Position numbers and translations under genes: made by a program. A stretch of 64,000 bases of DNA from Astrothelium macrocarpum (lineage: Eukaryota; Ascomycota; Dothideomycetes; Trypetheliales; Trypetheliaceae): contig JAGEMR010000115.1 of NCBI GenBank assembly GCA_021030915.1, forward strand, positions 31,327 to 95,326, in the 5' to 3' direction. Positions 42,229 to 53,886 of this stretch are shown in pieces (the first letter of the stretch is position 1; each line of letters starts with the position of its first letter). The notes beneath the pieces were generated by a model. The model ran no database searches. It was not told where the DNA came from and saw only the letters and a program-made list of their open reading frames with translations.

Positions 42229-44119
42229 GTATGTTGAAGGGTATGCATTAGTCAGTTACGGAGCAGATGGGCAGTCGGAGGGGGGGATCGCCAGAGACGA
42301 AGAGGCAATTGCAAATCCGAGTTTGCCGGACTCGAGCAATTTGACACGGGATATGAGTCCATGTGATGGCCTGGGAGTCGAGGGGGGAAATGGAGGGGCT
42401 TTGGGGGAGGCATTGGCAATCCATCGCGTCTCTGGAGATGGAACGGACAGTAGCTATGCCCCAAAACGACAATGGTCAAGTATTCAATCCGGCAGAGCTC
42501 TCAGTAGATTCTGTGCGAGAGTCGAAAACGGACAGCAAAGCGACAACCTTAACGCTTTCTCCTCCCGACTTTGACATCGACGCATTAGTACCAGAATAAG
42601 CGCCACAGCCCCGCCGAGAGGCTTTGCACTACGCTATCATGGTAGGGCATAGGATCAGCCACACGGGCAGGATCGTCTCTCCAATTCACCGCTTGGGGCC
42701 AATGCTTGTTCTTCATCAGCACAATTCTAAAATATCCACCAGATCCGCCCTTGCCATTGATGCGCATAATGTGCGGAATGGGAGCAGCGAGTGCTTTTTG
42801 GGTGGCTTGCGAGCAGCGGCCGTGACTGCCCCGGCTCATGAGGCAACAATTTGCCGCCCCTTTTCCTCTCCTCACTCGCTGAGAGAGAGCGCTTCTGCCA
42901 ACGCGGTTGGCGATTGTTGTCTTGTATCTGCAGAAATAGCGTGTTGTCGTCTGATATCCGTAGGCCAGCCCGCTCGAGTCCCGGCTTCGTTGACTACCGC
43001 TACCTCTCTGACTCTTGCGGTGTGCCCGGAGCCATACGTGCCTCTCTTCTCTGACTCCATCGCCCACCGAGCCCTAGACGAGCAGTGTCTGCGCGCTTAT
43101 TGCGAGCACCATCCGATGACGTCTTGCGCAAGTGCTCACTCTGTCGCGCTCCTACTCCACCTTCGGCTCCAGTTTTGCTGAGGCTATGCTATCAGCCCCG
43201 GCCGACACGTCTCAGGGCCTTCGTGGCCTCCTTGGTCTCTCTAGCCCTCCCTCCGGCCTACCTTTCCGGCTTTGTGCTGGCGGTAGGGCCCCGGAGATCT
43301 GGGTGCTCGCGCTTAGATCTTGCCCAACAGGGAGCGGAACATTACCGGTATTGAGGTTCTGCTTACCCACAAAAAAAAGCTATTATCGTCCTGGTCCGCC
43401 TTACCCACGAGTCTGGGGCGTCGTCTTTGCTGACCGTGCTATCTCCTTCTATAGAACCGTCTTCTACAGCCCTACGCGGCATCGGCATTCCGTCAGCGCT
43501 GCATCGGGTCCCAACGTGATCGTGACCTGGCTCGACACGGCATTGAATAGAAAATCCCCCACCGCAATGGGTAGTAAACAAGCTGAGAGAGCCGCACGGT
43601 CCCTCTTATCCCTTCTCGGTTCATCGTCCCAAAAGCCACACAGCGCTGACAGCTAAGGGTATCGTCATGACACTGCTCTCTAACCAAACAAAGGGTAGCT
43701 CCAGGAACTCTACTTGAATCCAAAACGACCTCGGTGCACGCCCGAGCTTTGCTAATGCAAGATGCAAGCTAGCTGCGGGATGACCGACCTATTGCCTTGG
43801 GTAGTTGAGAGCTGTTCCGGTTGCCTACCGGTCATCACTAGGTGGTTTTTCCAACGGCCTTCTCTCAAACCGTTTTCCTGTTGGTCTTGTCCAGTCATCA
43901 AATAGACTTTAAACTTTATAAACTGACTCGCGGCCACCCGACGATTTCCCTCTTTACATCTTCTACTGTCGTTCACGTCAATTCCAGCGTTTACGCCATT
44001 TCCAGCCAGTCATTTCTTACCTTGAACCTTCAACAAAGAATTAATTACTTTTCTAGACTGCACTCATCATACCGTTTGATTGATTTTACTTCATTCTCCT
44101 CTCTGAGCATTTGGCCAGT
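42229..44119. other. Spacer upstream of a small Cys/His-rich gene
   Basis: Frames here are GC-rich, overlapping and without motifs. A TATA-like palindrome TTTATAAA lies at 43915-43922, followed by a pyrimidine-rich stretch to about 44105. That is the pattern expected for a fungal promoter and leader of the small gene at 44120. Confidence 0.45.
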
Positions 44120-44368
44120 ATGTGTTTTCAGGTAGTCGAACGTTACTCCGTCTGCCGTTGCCTTTACTACAAACACGCTGTTGATCAATGTCCATCTTAC
44201 GGCCAACGCGGTCACCACGTCCAAGAAAGAACAGTCCTTGTCGGTTACGCCTGCTCGAATCACTCACGGGGTAGGGTCGCAATGCCTTCGTATGATAGCC
44301 GGGGCGTTTTCCCCGATTCCGGATACTTTAGCGGTGGTGCGAACGAGTCCTTTGGAAGGCGGAGGTGA
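44120..44368 (+). CDS. Small Cys/His-rich protein, unknown function
   Basis: An 82-residue single-exon frame starts at ATG 44120. The N-terminal 48 residues carry Cys at 2, 12, 14, 24 and 45 and His at 19, 32, 33 and 48 (VERYSVCRCLYYKHAVDQC, YGQRGHHVQ, VGYACSNHS), which looks like a compact zinc-binding module. The tail has FPDSGYFSGG and a terminal RRR. The composition resembles short conserved ascomycete proteins beginning MCFQVVERY that I recall without a name or function. Support: a TATA-like site 198 bp upstream and a pyrimidine-rich leader. Against: it is short, and a second overlapping frame (44181-44426) is also open. Confidence 0.6.
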   Translation: MCFQVVERYSVCRCLYYKHAVDQCPSYGQRGHHVQERTVLVGYACSNHSRGRVAMPSYDSRGVFPDSGYFSGGANESFGRRR

Positions 44369-47300
44369 TTCCTCTCTCATTGGCGGTCCTCGACTATGGA
44401 ATACCGCAGGCAACGAGCATGCATGAAGGTTCCACCGATCCATGCAACATGCCGCGCCGATCCTTCTAGCCCTCGCAGCATATGCTTGCGCAGTCCTTGA
44501 ACTCCTTCTACGCTAATCCCAGAAAGTCCACCAAACCCAAATCGCGCTATTTTATCATTGTGCCTATTCATGTTTGACGACGAATACATGGCATCCGTTA
44601 CGATCACGAAATATAGGATTACTCTTCAACTGTCAAGGATAGAAAGGCTGGTCCAGACGCAAGCAGGCACTTGCGCCATCTCTTCCCCTACTTACCACAC
44701 TTGCTCCCAGTGCTTGGGAGAGTTTACTGCATATGACAGACTTGGAAGCGAGCGGCATGGTTGGCGTTCTGGGTGCTGAGGCAATTAGAATTACGGACTG
44801 GTATTTCGATCATATTCTTCGAATTTGTCTTCTCTTTCATCTGTGAGCTGTGCTCAGGCATATGCTACCCCTGTTTTACTACCAAATGTTTGGTGTACGT
44901 GACTGAGGTCGAGGCTGCTGCTGGTAGTGGCCAATAAGGGCGTCCGGGATGTCGCCCCGATTGTCTTCTCCTCTGGACTACGTTTATCCTAATTAGACAA
45001 TCCAACACGGCTATTCTATTGTAATCCTGTATACTCGAATTTCTTGCGGCTCGTTCCGTTTGTTGTCGACCGGGGTGAACTGCTGAAACTTGTGAAGACT
45101 GCCCCATTGGTCCATTAATAGAGCAATGATGAGGTTCAGCTGTAGCATTGAAAATGTCTTTTTTCCGTTTCATACACCTAACATGGTCCTCGCCCGCGCA
45201 CCTAACGGCTCGGATCCGACACATACTCCCACCACCGTGTTCGCATTGCCTTCTTGGTGGTGTTGTACAGCTCACCACAACACCCACCACCTCTATTGGA
45301 GCATCCGACGTTGCGGTCGAATCCATCAGAGGCGCTGTTGGCAGACCAATGGGGCTGCATTGCAGGCCCCAGCAAGCGCGACACTTATGTAGCTCTGATG
45401 CACGAACATTCCTTCGAAAGTCTTGCACCTGAACAACGAGCTTGCGCCGCCCACAACCTCCTTAACCGGCGTGAAGCAAAAAGCAAAGAAGATGATAGAT
45501 GCTCGGGCATGCGAGCAGCGGATCGAGATCTGCTAGGCCTGCATCAATGCTGCTTGTCGCTTAGCCTAGACACTCTCTCCCCCATCCCACCATTTCGATG
45601 GTTTGCTTGATTTAGATTTGTCGTCTGGCGCGGGTACAATGCCCCGCCTCACGTGTCTCCGCTGTGGATGCCCGATCCCGCCCTAAAATTAGCAGCCGTG
45701 GCAGCAGGGCCACGAGGTCGGCTGCTAACTGAACGTGGTAGCATCCCTGCTGCCCGTGCCGTGCTCGAACCGAACCCTTATCACCACTCTCGAGCTGTTG
45801 GTTGGTTGGCTGGCTGGTGAGATGAACCACTGCGAAAGCAACGCCGGGGGCTGAATCAATATATCAAGGCAGGAGGTGATTGAGAGGGGTCATTGGAGCA
45901 TTGCAAGCTTGGAGGATACGCGTTCGTTACTTTCCAGCCGTCTTCCGCGAGCATCTCGGCTTTCTTGGTCAAAACAGGGAAGCTAAGGGCATTGCCGGTC
46001 GAGAAGGCAATCTATGTGGAGCTTCGGTGTTGTACAAAGGCTTTTACTTTGACTTGCTTCGGTACTGACGGCCGACTCGTATAAGCGGGCCGACTGCGTT
46101 AAGAGACGGGGAAGGATCGCGAGAAAGGCGAATGCGAGGAGGAGGGGGAGCCCATAGGGCCGATTGCAACAGCTTGGTTTTCCGCATGAGAATCATTGCG
46201 TTTGTAAGGCTGAATCTTGATGCCTTGAGTCATAGTGGAAGAAGTATAGATGCGCTTTCGGTTGAATACGACACTTGCGGCAATCATTCCTTTACGCAAG
46301 TGAGATGGCATCGAAACATAGCTGGCTTGATGGCGGGCTCGTGTCATATTTGCGCTACCTGGGACACTTCTCCAGGCACAGCGATTACAGCATATTATTC
46401 CTTGCCATTCATCAGCGAAAAAAAGCGTTCTGTAAGCAATCCGATGCTTTAGCTGCAAGGCACACAAATCATTAGCAACACCTGCACTAAGGTAGCTGAG
46501 AAGTTCTTTGGGGCAGCGCAAGCAGTCCACGACAGACGCTGCATGCAAACGATGGGCAGGTGGACCGACAGAGGCACATTCATAGGGCAATATTACGCAA
46601 TGTCAGCCTGGTCAAACTGTTTGTCACGTCAGAAGCAATATATGTGATCGGCAAGTGAAGTGGAGAAAATCTGTTGCAGAAGCCGTTGCATTTGAATGAT
46701 CTATAGCTGCGCAGGTATGAAAGCACAGTCAGCTGACATTTACTGCCTATTTGTCCGGCGATAAACCAATCAAATGAGCTTCATTTCTTGTATCATTTCC
46801 CCCCACCCTCTCTCGCAAGACTGGTCAAGCATGAAGGCACCATGCTGATGTCGAACGCTTTTCTTCTTTCCTAATGCAGAATCGCGGGTCCCGTGGATCC
46901 CAGTGGCTGTGTATTGGATCGAAAACAAACCGGGGTTTTATTTCACGGGCGCGATGTTCTAGGTATGTTGTTGACTGGATGTGCTAACCATGGGGCTGGG
47001 TCGGGCGTAGCCGCACCTGCATGCAACAAACAGCCAACAACATGGGCGAGGCTGCCAGTACACCATGCGCCACCCGGGGGACCTCGCAGCAGACCAGCTG
47101 CTTATGTGGGGGAGGTTCCCGACGGCGTCATGTTGGTTGATCCGTCCTCATGAGTTGACAAAAACGAACATGACTTAAGGAGCGTGGCTGTTCAACACAT
47201 ATGCAAGATGGTGACAAAGCCAAAATGAAAATTGTGGAACACAATCGAGGACGGTTGTCAACAGGCTGGAATTCGGCCGCAGAAAAGAATGACGGACGAT

Positions 47301-47379
47301 AGCCTTTCGTGTGCGCAAATGCAAACTCAGTGTCAAGGAAATCTTGCCATCATCTCTGCTTCCTTGCTTCTGTTCTCCT
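44369..47379. other. 3.0-kb gene-free region
   Basis: Many short frames overlap on both strands (for example a 187-codon minus-strand frame at 44865-45428), but none shows a domain, a consistent exon structure or biased composition. No transposon, RNA gene or long repeat was recognised. Confidence 0.45.
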
Positions 47380-48246
47380 TCATCTGCGGACAACAACACC
47401 TTGGCGTCGGGTTGTTCGCGCCTGGTAATGAACTTGTTCATCATCACTGCTCTCCGTGTCGCTGGAGCATTCGCTACTCTCTTCACTATACCCACAACGG
47501 GATCCGCCGCAGTCGAGTTTAACACGATCGCCTGATCGTGTGATGCCATATCGTTCGCAGGTGCAGCAACTACCCGCAGAGCTGGGACTCGTGGAACCAG
47601 ATGAGCGCAAGCTCGGCACTGAAGAACGACTGCTGTTGCTGCTGCGACCGGAGTCAGAATCGATTTCGGATCCGTATCCGTAGCTATCGGATGAGGTGGA
47701 TGATGGCGAGGTCGAGTACGGTGTAATTGTTGTGGTGCGGAACTTGGAAGAGAGCGCGACAACAGAAGGGTCAGAGCTGTAGTCAGCGTTGGCAAAGGCA
47801 CGTGCTCGAGATGGATTGATGGGCTTTGGCGATTGAATTTGGGACGGAGACAAAGCGCGTCCCTTTGGGATATCTGTGGATCCTATGCGAGCATGACGCT
47901 TGGATGAGGGTGCATGTGTCTCTGTCCGTCGGCCACTGGATGGCGCCGAGTGACCCGTGGGGATGTCAAGGATGTTCAATTTCCGACCAGTGGTGGGCTC
48001 CGTAGTATATTCGCGAGCGGGATCGTGAGACACGTGGTAACCATCAATGATATAGTAATACCAGTGCCTCTGACCAGGTTGAAGAGTCCGGCCCTGAAAT
48101 CGGAAGTTACCTTTCCATGCACCGGGCTTGGCAGAGTCCTTTGATAGAGGAAGTTGCCCTCTGTAACTATCCCAAGAACCAAGTAGGTGAACGGTTTTGC
48201 AGTTAGATGATGTTCGGAGAGTGAAGTTGAGCTGAATTGACGCCAT
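47380..48246 (-). CDS. esdC: EsdC-like protein with AMPK-type glycogen-binding domain
   Basis: A single exon of 288 aa. Residues about 3-95 form an AMPK-beta-like carbohydrate-binding module (IQLNFTLRTSSNCKTVHLLGSWDSY, GAWKGNFRFQG, HWYYYIIDGYHVSHDP). This domain followed by a long Ser-rich disordered region is the layout of EsdC of Aspergillus nidulans, needed for early sexual development. The middle is Ser/Thr/Pro-rich with many possible phosphosites. Near the end there is CCTCERYGITRSGD, then an acidic Ser/Glu/Asp segment and an Arg-rich tail. Glycogen binding is inferred from the domain. The developmental role is inferred from the family. Confidence 0.82.
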   Translation of the reverse strand: MASIQLNFTLRTSSNCKTVHLLGSWDSYRGQLPLSKDSAKPGAWKGNFRFQGRTLQPGQRHWYYYIIDGYHVSHDPAREYTTEPTTGRKLNILDIPTGHSAPSSGRRTETHAPSSKRHARIGSTDIPKGRALSPSQIQSPKPINPSRARAFANADYSSDPSVVALSSKFRTTTITPYSTSPSSTSSDSYGYGSEIDSDSGRSSNSSRSSVPSLRSSGSTSPSSAGSCCTCERYGITRSGDRVKLDCGGSRCGYSEESSECSSDTESSDDEQVHYQARTTRRQGVVVRR

Positions 48247-49569
48247 CGTGAGTCGATTGTATTATTAATGTCTGGATCCTTTAAGTTCGTCAAGAACTCG
48301 GAATAAACGTGAGATATGAAAACGCGTGTTTGAGCAAGGAGAGCGATTAGTCGAAGAAATCTCTATTATTGACGTGATCTGTGTGTGTCGGCCGGCGACA
48401 GCGAGAATCGAAAAGCCGTAACAGATTCTACTCTGCGTCAGGCGGGAAGATGGATGAGGCGTTATATTAGAATAGCGAAGCAAATAGAGTATGGAAGAGC
48501 GCCAGGCTCAAAAAGGTGCGTGAATATTAGAGTGCGTAGTGGGAAAAAAAAGAAGATGAAACACAAAGAGAAAAACAACGACCAAACAGACTCTCAAAGG
48601 GTTGACGGGCTTGCTGGAGAAGAGAAAAGGAGAACGGGAAGCGGGCAAGATGCAGCTTCTTATTACCTGGGCGACGGCCCCCTCCAGACGGGTGGAGCAG
48701 CCAGTGCAGGCCAGAAACCCCATTCGAGCACGGGAACAGCGTGCATGCTCGAATGCAAGGACAGAAAGCTGCACGGAGCCTGCAAATGCAGGCCCAAGAA
48801 CTGATTCTAAGCTGAGCGCTTGGATGAAGTCGAACGACTGGTCCAGATGGAGGAGGACGTGCTGCGGGCGCTTGAAACTCTGATTGTGATTCGACGATAC
48901 TCACTGGGGTTGAGTGGAGTAGGAAAACACCAGCCCAATGAGCGGCGTTGAACGATGTGCATTGCAGTCACACTGCAGGCCTAGAGACGGTGACGTGCAT
49001 GGACGCGAACAAACCTCTCCATTGCTACTCCGTTCCATGGCCAATTACAATGGCCAGAGACGGCCAATAGCGTAGCCTCCGGCGGTTGCATGCATGTGTC
49101 GAGGAGACATTGGGATCATGAGCAGTCGGTGAATTGATGAAGTTGCGCTTTGAGCACTCTCCCACCCTCCCACAAGACACCAAGGCACTAACTCGCAAGC
49201 CCGCTATCGTGAGCGTCTTATCAAATTCATCTTACCGTGTCGGGCACGACGGAAACCATGGAAGAAGCTCCTCCAAGAGCGGGGAAGCTGCAGCCATCCT
49301 TCTCGAATCACGTTGCACCCGGCGCTTAGATCGAATCTCCCCTCCCGCATCAAACATTCTTCTACGCTTGATCGGTCAAATCAAGTCTGCGAGTTTCCTC
49401 GGCTTCTACCGAGATGCTCGGTCGCAAGAGCATTCGGACGAATCAGAAGAACCAGCACCCACGTGGGAGACCTTGGCTGCTATATGTAATTCGTGTAGTT
49501 TGCTTCTAACGCTGCAGTCCATCTCGATGATCAAAACAAAACCCTCCCGCCATCATCCTGTTTCCCTAA
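48247..49569. other. Spacer upstream of the EsdC-like gene
   Basis: The region should hold the EsdC-like promoter and a long leader, since TF/developmental genes often have them. A plus-strand frame of 185 codons (49134-49691) overlaps the 3' end of the next gene on the opposite strand; it has no recognised domain. Confidence 0.4.
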
Positions 49570-51577
49570 TCAATCCCCCAAAAGACCCATCAGCTCATCT
49601 GGGGTCAGGGTGCTCTTCCTCCTCCTTGGCCTTCCACCAATCTTCGTCCTCTTCAATGCCTTGCTCGGTGATCGGGCTCCGTTCGATTTAGCCCGCTCTG
49701 CATCTTCTTTCGCCCCTGTTCGAAGCCATTCTTCCTTTTCTGCCTCTTCCACCTTCTTAGCTCTGGCTTCGGCTGCTGCTTCTGCTTCCGCTTGTACAGC
49801 CCATAGTTTATCATGCACGCTCAGACATTCGTCTTCTGACTCGTCATCCGCCTCCTGTTCCTCTTCATTGTCACTCACATCAGACGAGAAGACCAATTTC
49901 GACGAGCGTTTATGCGACTACATCTCGTCAGTCACGTAATGTAAACTAGCTCAGCGCTTCTTCTCTGCTTGTAGCAAGACATGTTGAAGGGCTGTCGACT
50001 TGTAAAAAAAAAAAGAGACGTACCCTCTTTGGCGAGTTTGCCGCATTTTCCTCAGCATCTCGATTGAACTGCCCAAAGATCTTGCCAGGTGATAGGTCCG
50101 GTGCCTTTGCCAATATATCTAAGCCTAGCGTATTTTCATCATTCGCCCCATCTGGAGGTAGCATGAAAGACACTCGTCGAGGCGACTGAATATTTGCTGA
50201 CGTGTCTTGGAGAGGATGTTGCCCTGATGGAAGTTCCAGATTGAACATGTCTGAATCTCTTGTTTTTTCGTGTTCTCCATCTTTTTCAAATTCCATGTCG
50301 CCTTCATCTTCTGGATGCTGGCACTTTGGACGATCTCCAGGGATGCAGTCGTTGTCGCTCTTTGGATTGCTGTTACTCTTCTTTCTCGCACTACCGGCAA
50401 TACTCGCTAAATCCTCGAAGCCTTGACCTAAGCCCAAGCCCACTTTCAAGTCTTCTAATCGGATGCTGTCACCTTTTTCTTCCATCCGCTTCCTCCACCC
50501 CTCCATCATAGCCACTGCTTCGCGCCATCGTGTCTCCATTCTCTCCCAGCCATGCCGAAGGATTCCAATCTCTTCATCTCGGACCTCAACTTCTTCCAGA
50601 GGAACAAAGTTGGGACTAGTTAATACGTCACATAATTGGGACAGGATCTGCTCGATGTCTGCAGCCAATGCTTCGTATGATGTAGGAAGCGTGCTCACCA
50701 TTGCCATATCTTCTTCCGCAATACTCTTAATCTCAGCACTGCTGTGCTGTCGGCGATCGTTGTTTTTCCTCTTTATTGCTCCGGGTACGCCTAGTAATCC
50801 AGCAATCTCACTTACTGCTCCTCGAATCAATGCAATCAACCCATCATTTTCATCGCTGAGACTTTGGCTTAATTGCGTCAGAAAACCTGTTGTCTCCTGA
50901 TTCAAACTGTAAGCCGGATCTGCCACATCTGCCAGGCTCCTATTGGTGTTGTTGTGACTGAAATGACTTCCCGTCAAACCCGGCGTGATTGTTACACTCG
51001 CTCCAATTAAGCCCACTTTGCTTCCTCTCTGCCGAGCGCTCAGATGCGCCTTCAACCCTTTGATCATCTCATCCCTCCGCCTCAAATCTTTCTCTGCTGC
51101 CCGCCGAACTTCGCCCACTCTCTGCTTGGCTTTGGCTAGTTCCCTCTCCAATCCGCGGCTTGAATTTTCCATCGATTTCAGGGAGACTTGCGCGTTGCGT
51201 GCTGTTGTCTCGGAAATGGCAAGCTGCCGTGCGAGACTATCGCCGGCAGATTCTAGACGCGATATGTGGGCCGCGCTTTGCGAAGACTCGGTGCGGAGCG
51301 TCTGTAAATGAGTCGAAAGGGAGGCATGATGAGATTGTTCGCGCTGTAAAGTATGAGCTGTTCCCGTCAGACAGGCGTTTGTTGAGGAACATACATCTCG
51401 CCGTAATATCAGCTCGTGAACCAGATTCATAACCTTCGCCATTGCGGCATTCCCATCACGGCCTTTGTTAGCTCGTGCATGTTCGAACGGTATAGGCTCG
51501 CCATCACGTATAAGGCCGCGCGCAAGGAGAAGGTTATTTATGTATGCTGAGGCCGTCTTTAGAGATGTGGCTTCCAT
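49570..51577 (-). CDS. ADIP/Msd1-type coiled-coil protein
   Basis: The protein resembles the afadin/alpha-actinin-binding (ADIP) family, which includes SSX2IP and fission-yeast Msd1 (microtubule anchoring at spindle poles), and the NIMA-interacting TinC of Aspergillus. Three exons, 51577-51395, 51343-50024 and 49917-49570, give 616 aa. The N-terminus (SLKTASAYINNLLLARGLIRDGEPIPF, LVHELILRRD) is the family start. Long coiled coils follow at about 65-165. The middle carries LSDENDGLIALIRGAVSEIAGLLG. The C-terminus has an Ala/Glu-rich helix, then an AT-hook-like GGRPRRRKS and a final TPDELMGLLGD. The first intron (51 nt) is stopless, and the second (49918-50023) contains a T-rich tract. A microtubule-organising role is inferred from family only. 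Confidence 0.8.
51344..51394 (-). other. Stopless 51-nt intron in the ADIP/Msd1-type gene
   Basis: On the minus strand it begins GTATGT and ends TTTACAG. It is a multiple of three without an in-frame stop. Removing it joins ILRRD to REQSHH and restores a continuous helix. Confidence 0.75.
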
Positions 51578-51946
51578 AAATGCGGTGATGTTCAGGCAGG
51601 ATCTAAAGCAAAGAAGCTATGGGCATTGATGTTGATCAATGAGCGTTGGATGAGGATTTATGAGTGATAACAGACCCTTGGAGGGCAACGTGCCCGCGAA
51701 CAATAACAGTTTTCCAAAACGAGGCTAGCGCGAGTGTGCTCTACTAACTCCCAGTGCCCCCGTCTGCTCCATGAACAGGTACGTTCTTGTTTGGGATGTA
51801 TTAAACTGCTCAACTATTCGAGGTATATCGAGCCTTCTAAAGCAATAGTGTACAATCCCGTTGATCATCTACCGTGGACCTTTAGCCATATTGTACGAAA
51901 GAATATCCCTCAAGCAATCTCTATCAAGCCAGGCGTAAATAATCTC
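51578..51946. other. Spacer between two minus-strand genes
   Basis: It contains the promoter of the ADIP/Msd1-type gene and the 3' flank of the next gene. No coding frame is supported. Confidence 0.45.
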
Positions 51947-53886
51947 TTACGCGTTCTCTTTATTTTCTCCGTCCTGCAAGAGCGCTTGAATACTACTGCG
52001 TGATCTGGTAGATGCTTTTCTCGTCAATGCTTCTACTGGCACTGGATTTTCATCATTCCCAGCCCTTCCCCCAAGCGCTGATCGTTTTCTCTTCTCCCCA
52101 TTAGCATGCGCGTTCTGTTGGGGCTGTGTGATTCCATTTGGTTTCGGGCTTGCTCTAGAAGCTGGAGTGAAGACTCGCTCGTCTGCTCAGAGGTTAGTAC
52201 TCGAAATCGTGACGGCCCGATTCGTGGTAGAGATGCACTGGAATGTCTACGTGAAAACATGCTATGACATCACTCACCCCGCTCTTTGCCTGCTACGCCT
52301 TCCTTTTGTCCTCTTACGCACTTGGCTGGATTATCTGCAGAAGAATGTGTTTCGTTTGGAACGTCGTGATTGCAGTTGGGGAATTCGGTACATCCCAAAT
52401 GCATGCTAATGTCTGTCCCATCTCGTCCATGTCTGCCGTCTGAGTGCGGAGCATGGATGGAGTCCCACAACGTCGTATCATCTCCGGTACTGCGGATCTC
52501 TTTTGGAGCACCTGATGGTATTCGAGTTGTCGGTGAGCACGTTACGTTGTGGAGAGGTCCGGTAAAGACAGGTGGCTGACTTGAGATGTCTTTTTTGGGG
52601 GGAAGAGACTGACTGAGTTGTTCATTTGGAGTGACATAGCGGCTTCTGATTCGAGGGCTCAACGCATCAACAAGGCGTGCAAATTGGTCGTCGGGGAGCC
52701 GTAACTCGAAACCATTACCTCGTGATGAAGGATCCGAAACGCAATGTTGACCATTAACGAGCGTTTGACTGAATGCCGGTACTGGCCCTTGGCCGTGGCT
52801 ATCGACGAATGGATCTGGCAGTTCCAACGACGTCTGCGGTCGTGTAGGCAGAAAAGAATGGCCCGAGTAGCAACTGCTTGCAATAGTGTGCACTCTACGA
52901 CGGCGTGGCGAATGTGCGTGGCTATCTGATCCCATTATCGGTAGGTTTTGAAAGTGGGATGAAATCCTTCCATTTTGCGTCGCATTCGTCATCTCTGAAA
53001 AGGCTGCCAACATTCGAGGATTGGGCCAGGCGATGGCTGATCTCTCAAGGATATCTGCCGCTGTCAGTCATGGGTTGTCTCGCTGGATGAGCGTTTGGCT
53101 ATATCAGAGACAAGATGCCGTAGCTGCACGTACCTGTCGGAGCTGGCTGGAAGGAGAAGCAGACCAGGTTCGTGAGTGGCCTAAATCGAAGCTTTCCTTG
53201 GATCTGGCCTTTATCAATGCCTTCCGAAATCATCACTTTGATACGGCCGAGATTCTCTTCTGCGTTCCACCAATCTTGGTCGAGCAGTTCAGAGTGGAAT
53301 GGTGGGAATTTGAGACGTTCGATCACGCCGGTTCTGTCAAACACTTGGCCGGTATTAGCGTCGCAAGTACCAACCTTGTAAAACAACATACTGTTGGACA
53401 AATCTGTGTAGCTGTCAGTTTAGAGTAGTGGGAAATTCAAGAGACGTATTACTCATTATCTGCGGCCAGTCTGCGTCTAGTTCGAAAGCGTCAGAGCTGA
53501 CGCGATAAGGATCAGTCGCGCCCAGTGCCTTGAAGCCTAGCGTGGCTCACGAGATACAAACTCCGTCTACAATCACCCTCACACCAAAAAAGACTTGCGT
53601 ACCCGTCGACTTGAAGGCGTCTGCGTTCGGTGATAGCTTCGGAGTGTCCCATGAGTGGATAGAAATCCTGAACGGAGAGCCACATGGTAACGAGGGCACA
53701 AACGTGGTCAAGGTTGGTAGGGGGCCATTGGTCTCTGAATAACACCGAGTAAGAACAAGCATCTACAGCTTGCTGAAATGCATTCGTACCTGGATCCTTG
53801 GTCATGAAACACGCAGTCTTAAATTCCTGAATCGGGACGTTGGATGGCTCCGGAAACAGCAGCACGTCCCAGAGCTGATAGCGCAT
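51947..53886 (-). CDS. Six-exon protein of unknown function
   Basis: I do not recognise the family. Six exons join in frame with GT-AG ends to give 537 aa: 53886-53790, 53734-53551, 53496-53453, 53403-53134, 53060-52278 and 52182-51947. The last intron has a perfect TACTAAC branch point. The first 210 residues look like a folded beta-rich domain (DVLLFPEPSNVPIQEFKTACF, GSPFRISIHSWD, VFFGVRVIVDGV, VIERLKFPPFHSELL, NLGRIKVMISEG). The rest is disordered, with an Arg-rich patch HSPRRRRVHT and a C-terminal KRKR plus ALLQDGENKENA. The good codon continuity across five introns argues for a real conserved gene. Start ATG 53886 begins the first folded strand. Confidence 0.75.

Noticed and set aside
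43132..43656. 174-codon plus-strand frame upstream of the small Cys/His gene
   Set aside because: GC-rich composition with no domain, no splice support and other open frames overlapping on both strands.
44181..44426. Alternative frame overlapping the small Cys/His-rich gene
   Set aside because: Only one of the two overlapping frames is likely coding; the other has the ordered Cys/His pattern and a start codon just after the leader.
44865..45428. 187-codon minus-strand frame
   Set aside because: No recognisable motif or exon continuation; overlapping frames on the other strand are equally open.
49134..49691. 185-codon plus-strand frame
   Set aside because: No domain, overlaps the end of the ADIP/Msd1-type gene in antisense and lacks a convincing start region.
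53497..53550. Apparent in-frame stop making the six-exon gene a pseudogene
   Set aside because: The TGA lies inside a 54-nt intron with a GTGAGC donor and a GTCAG acceptor; removing it restores the frame.
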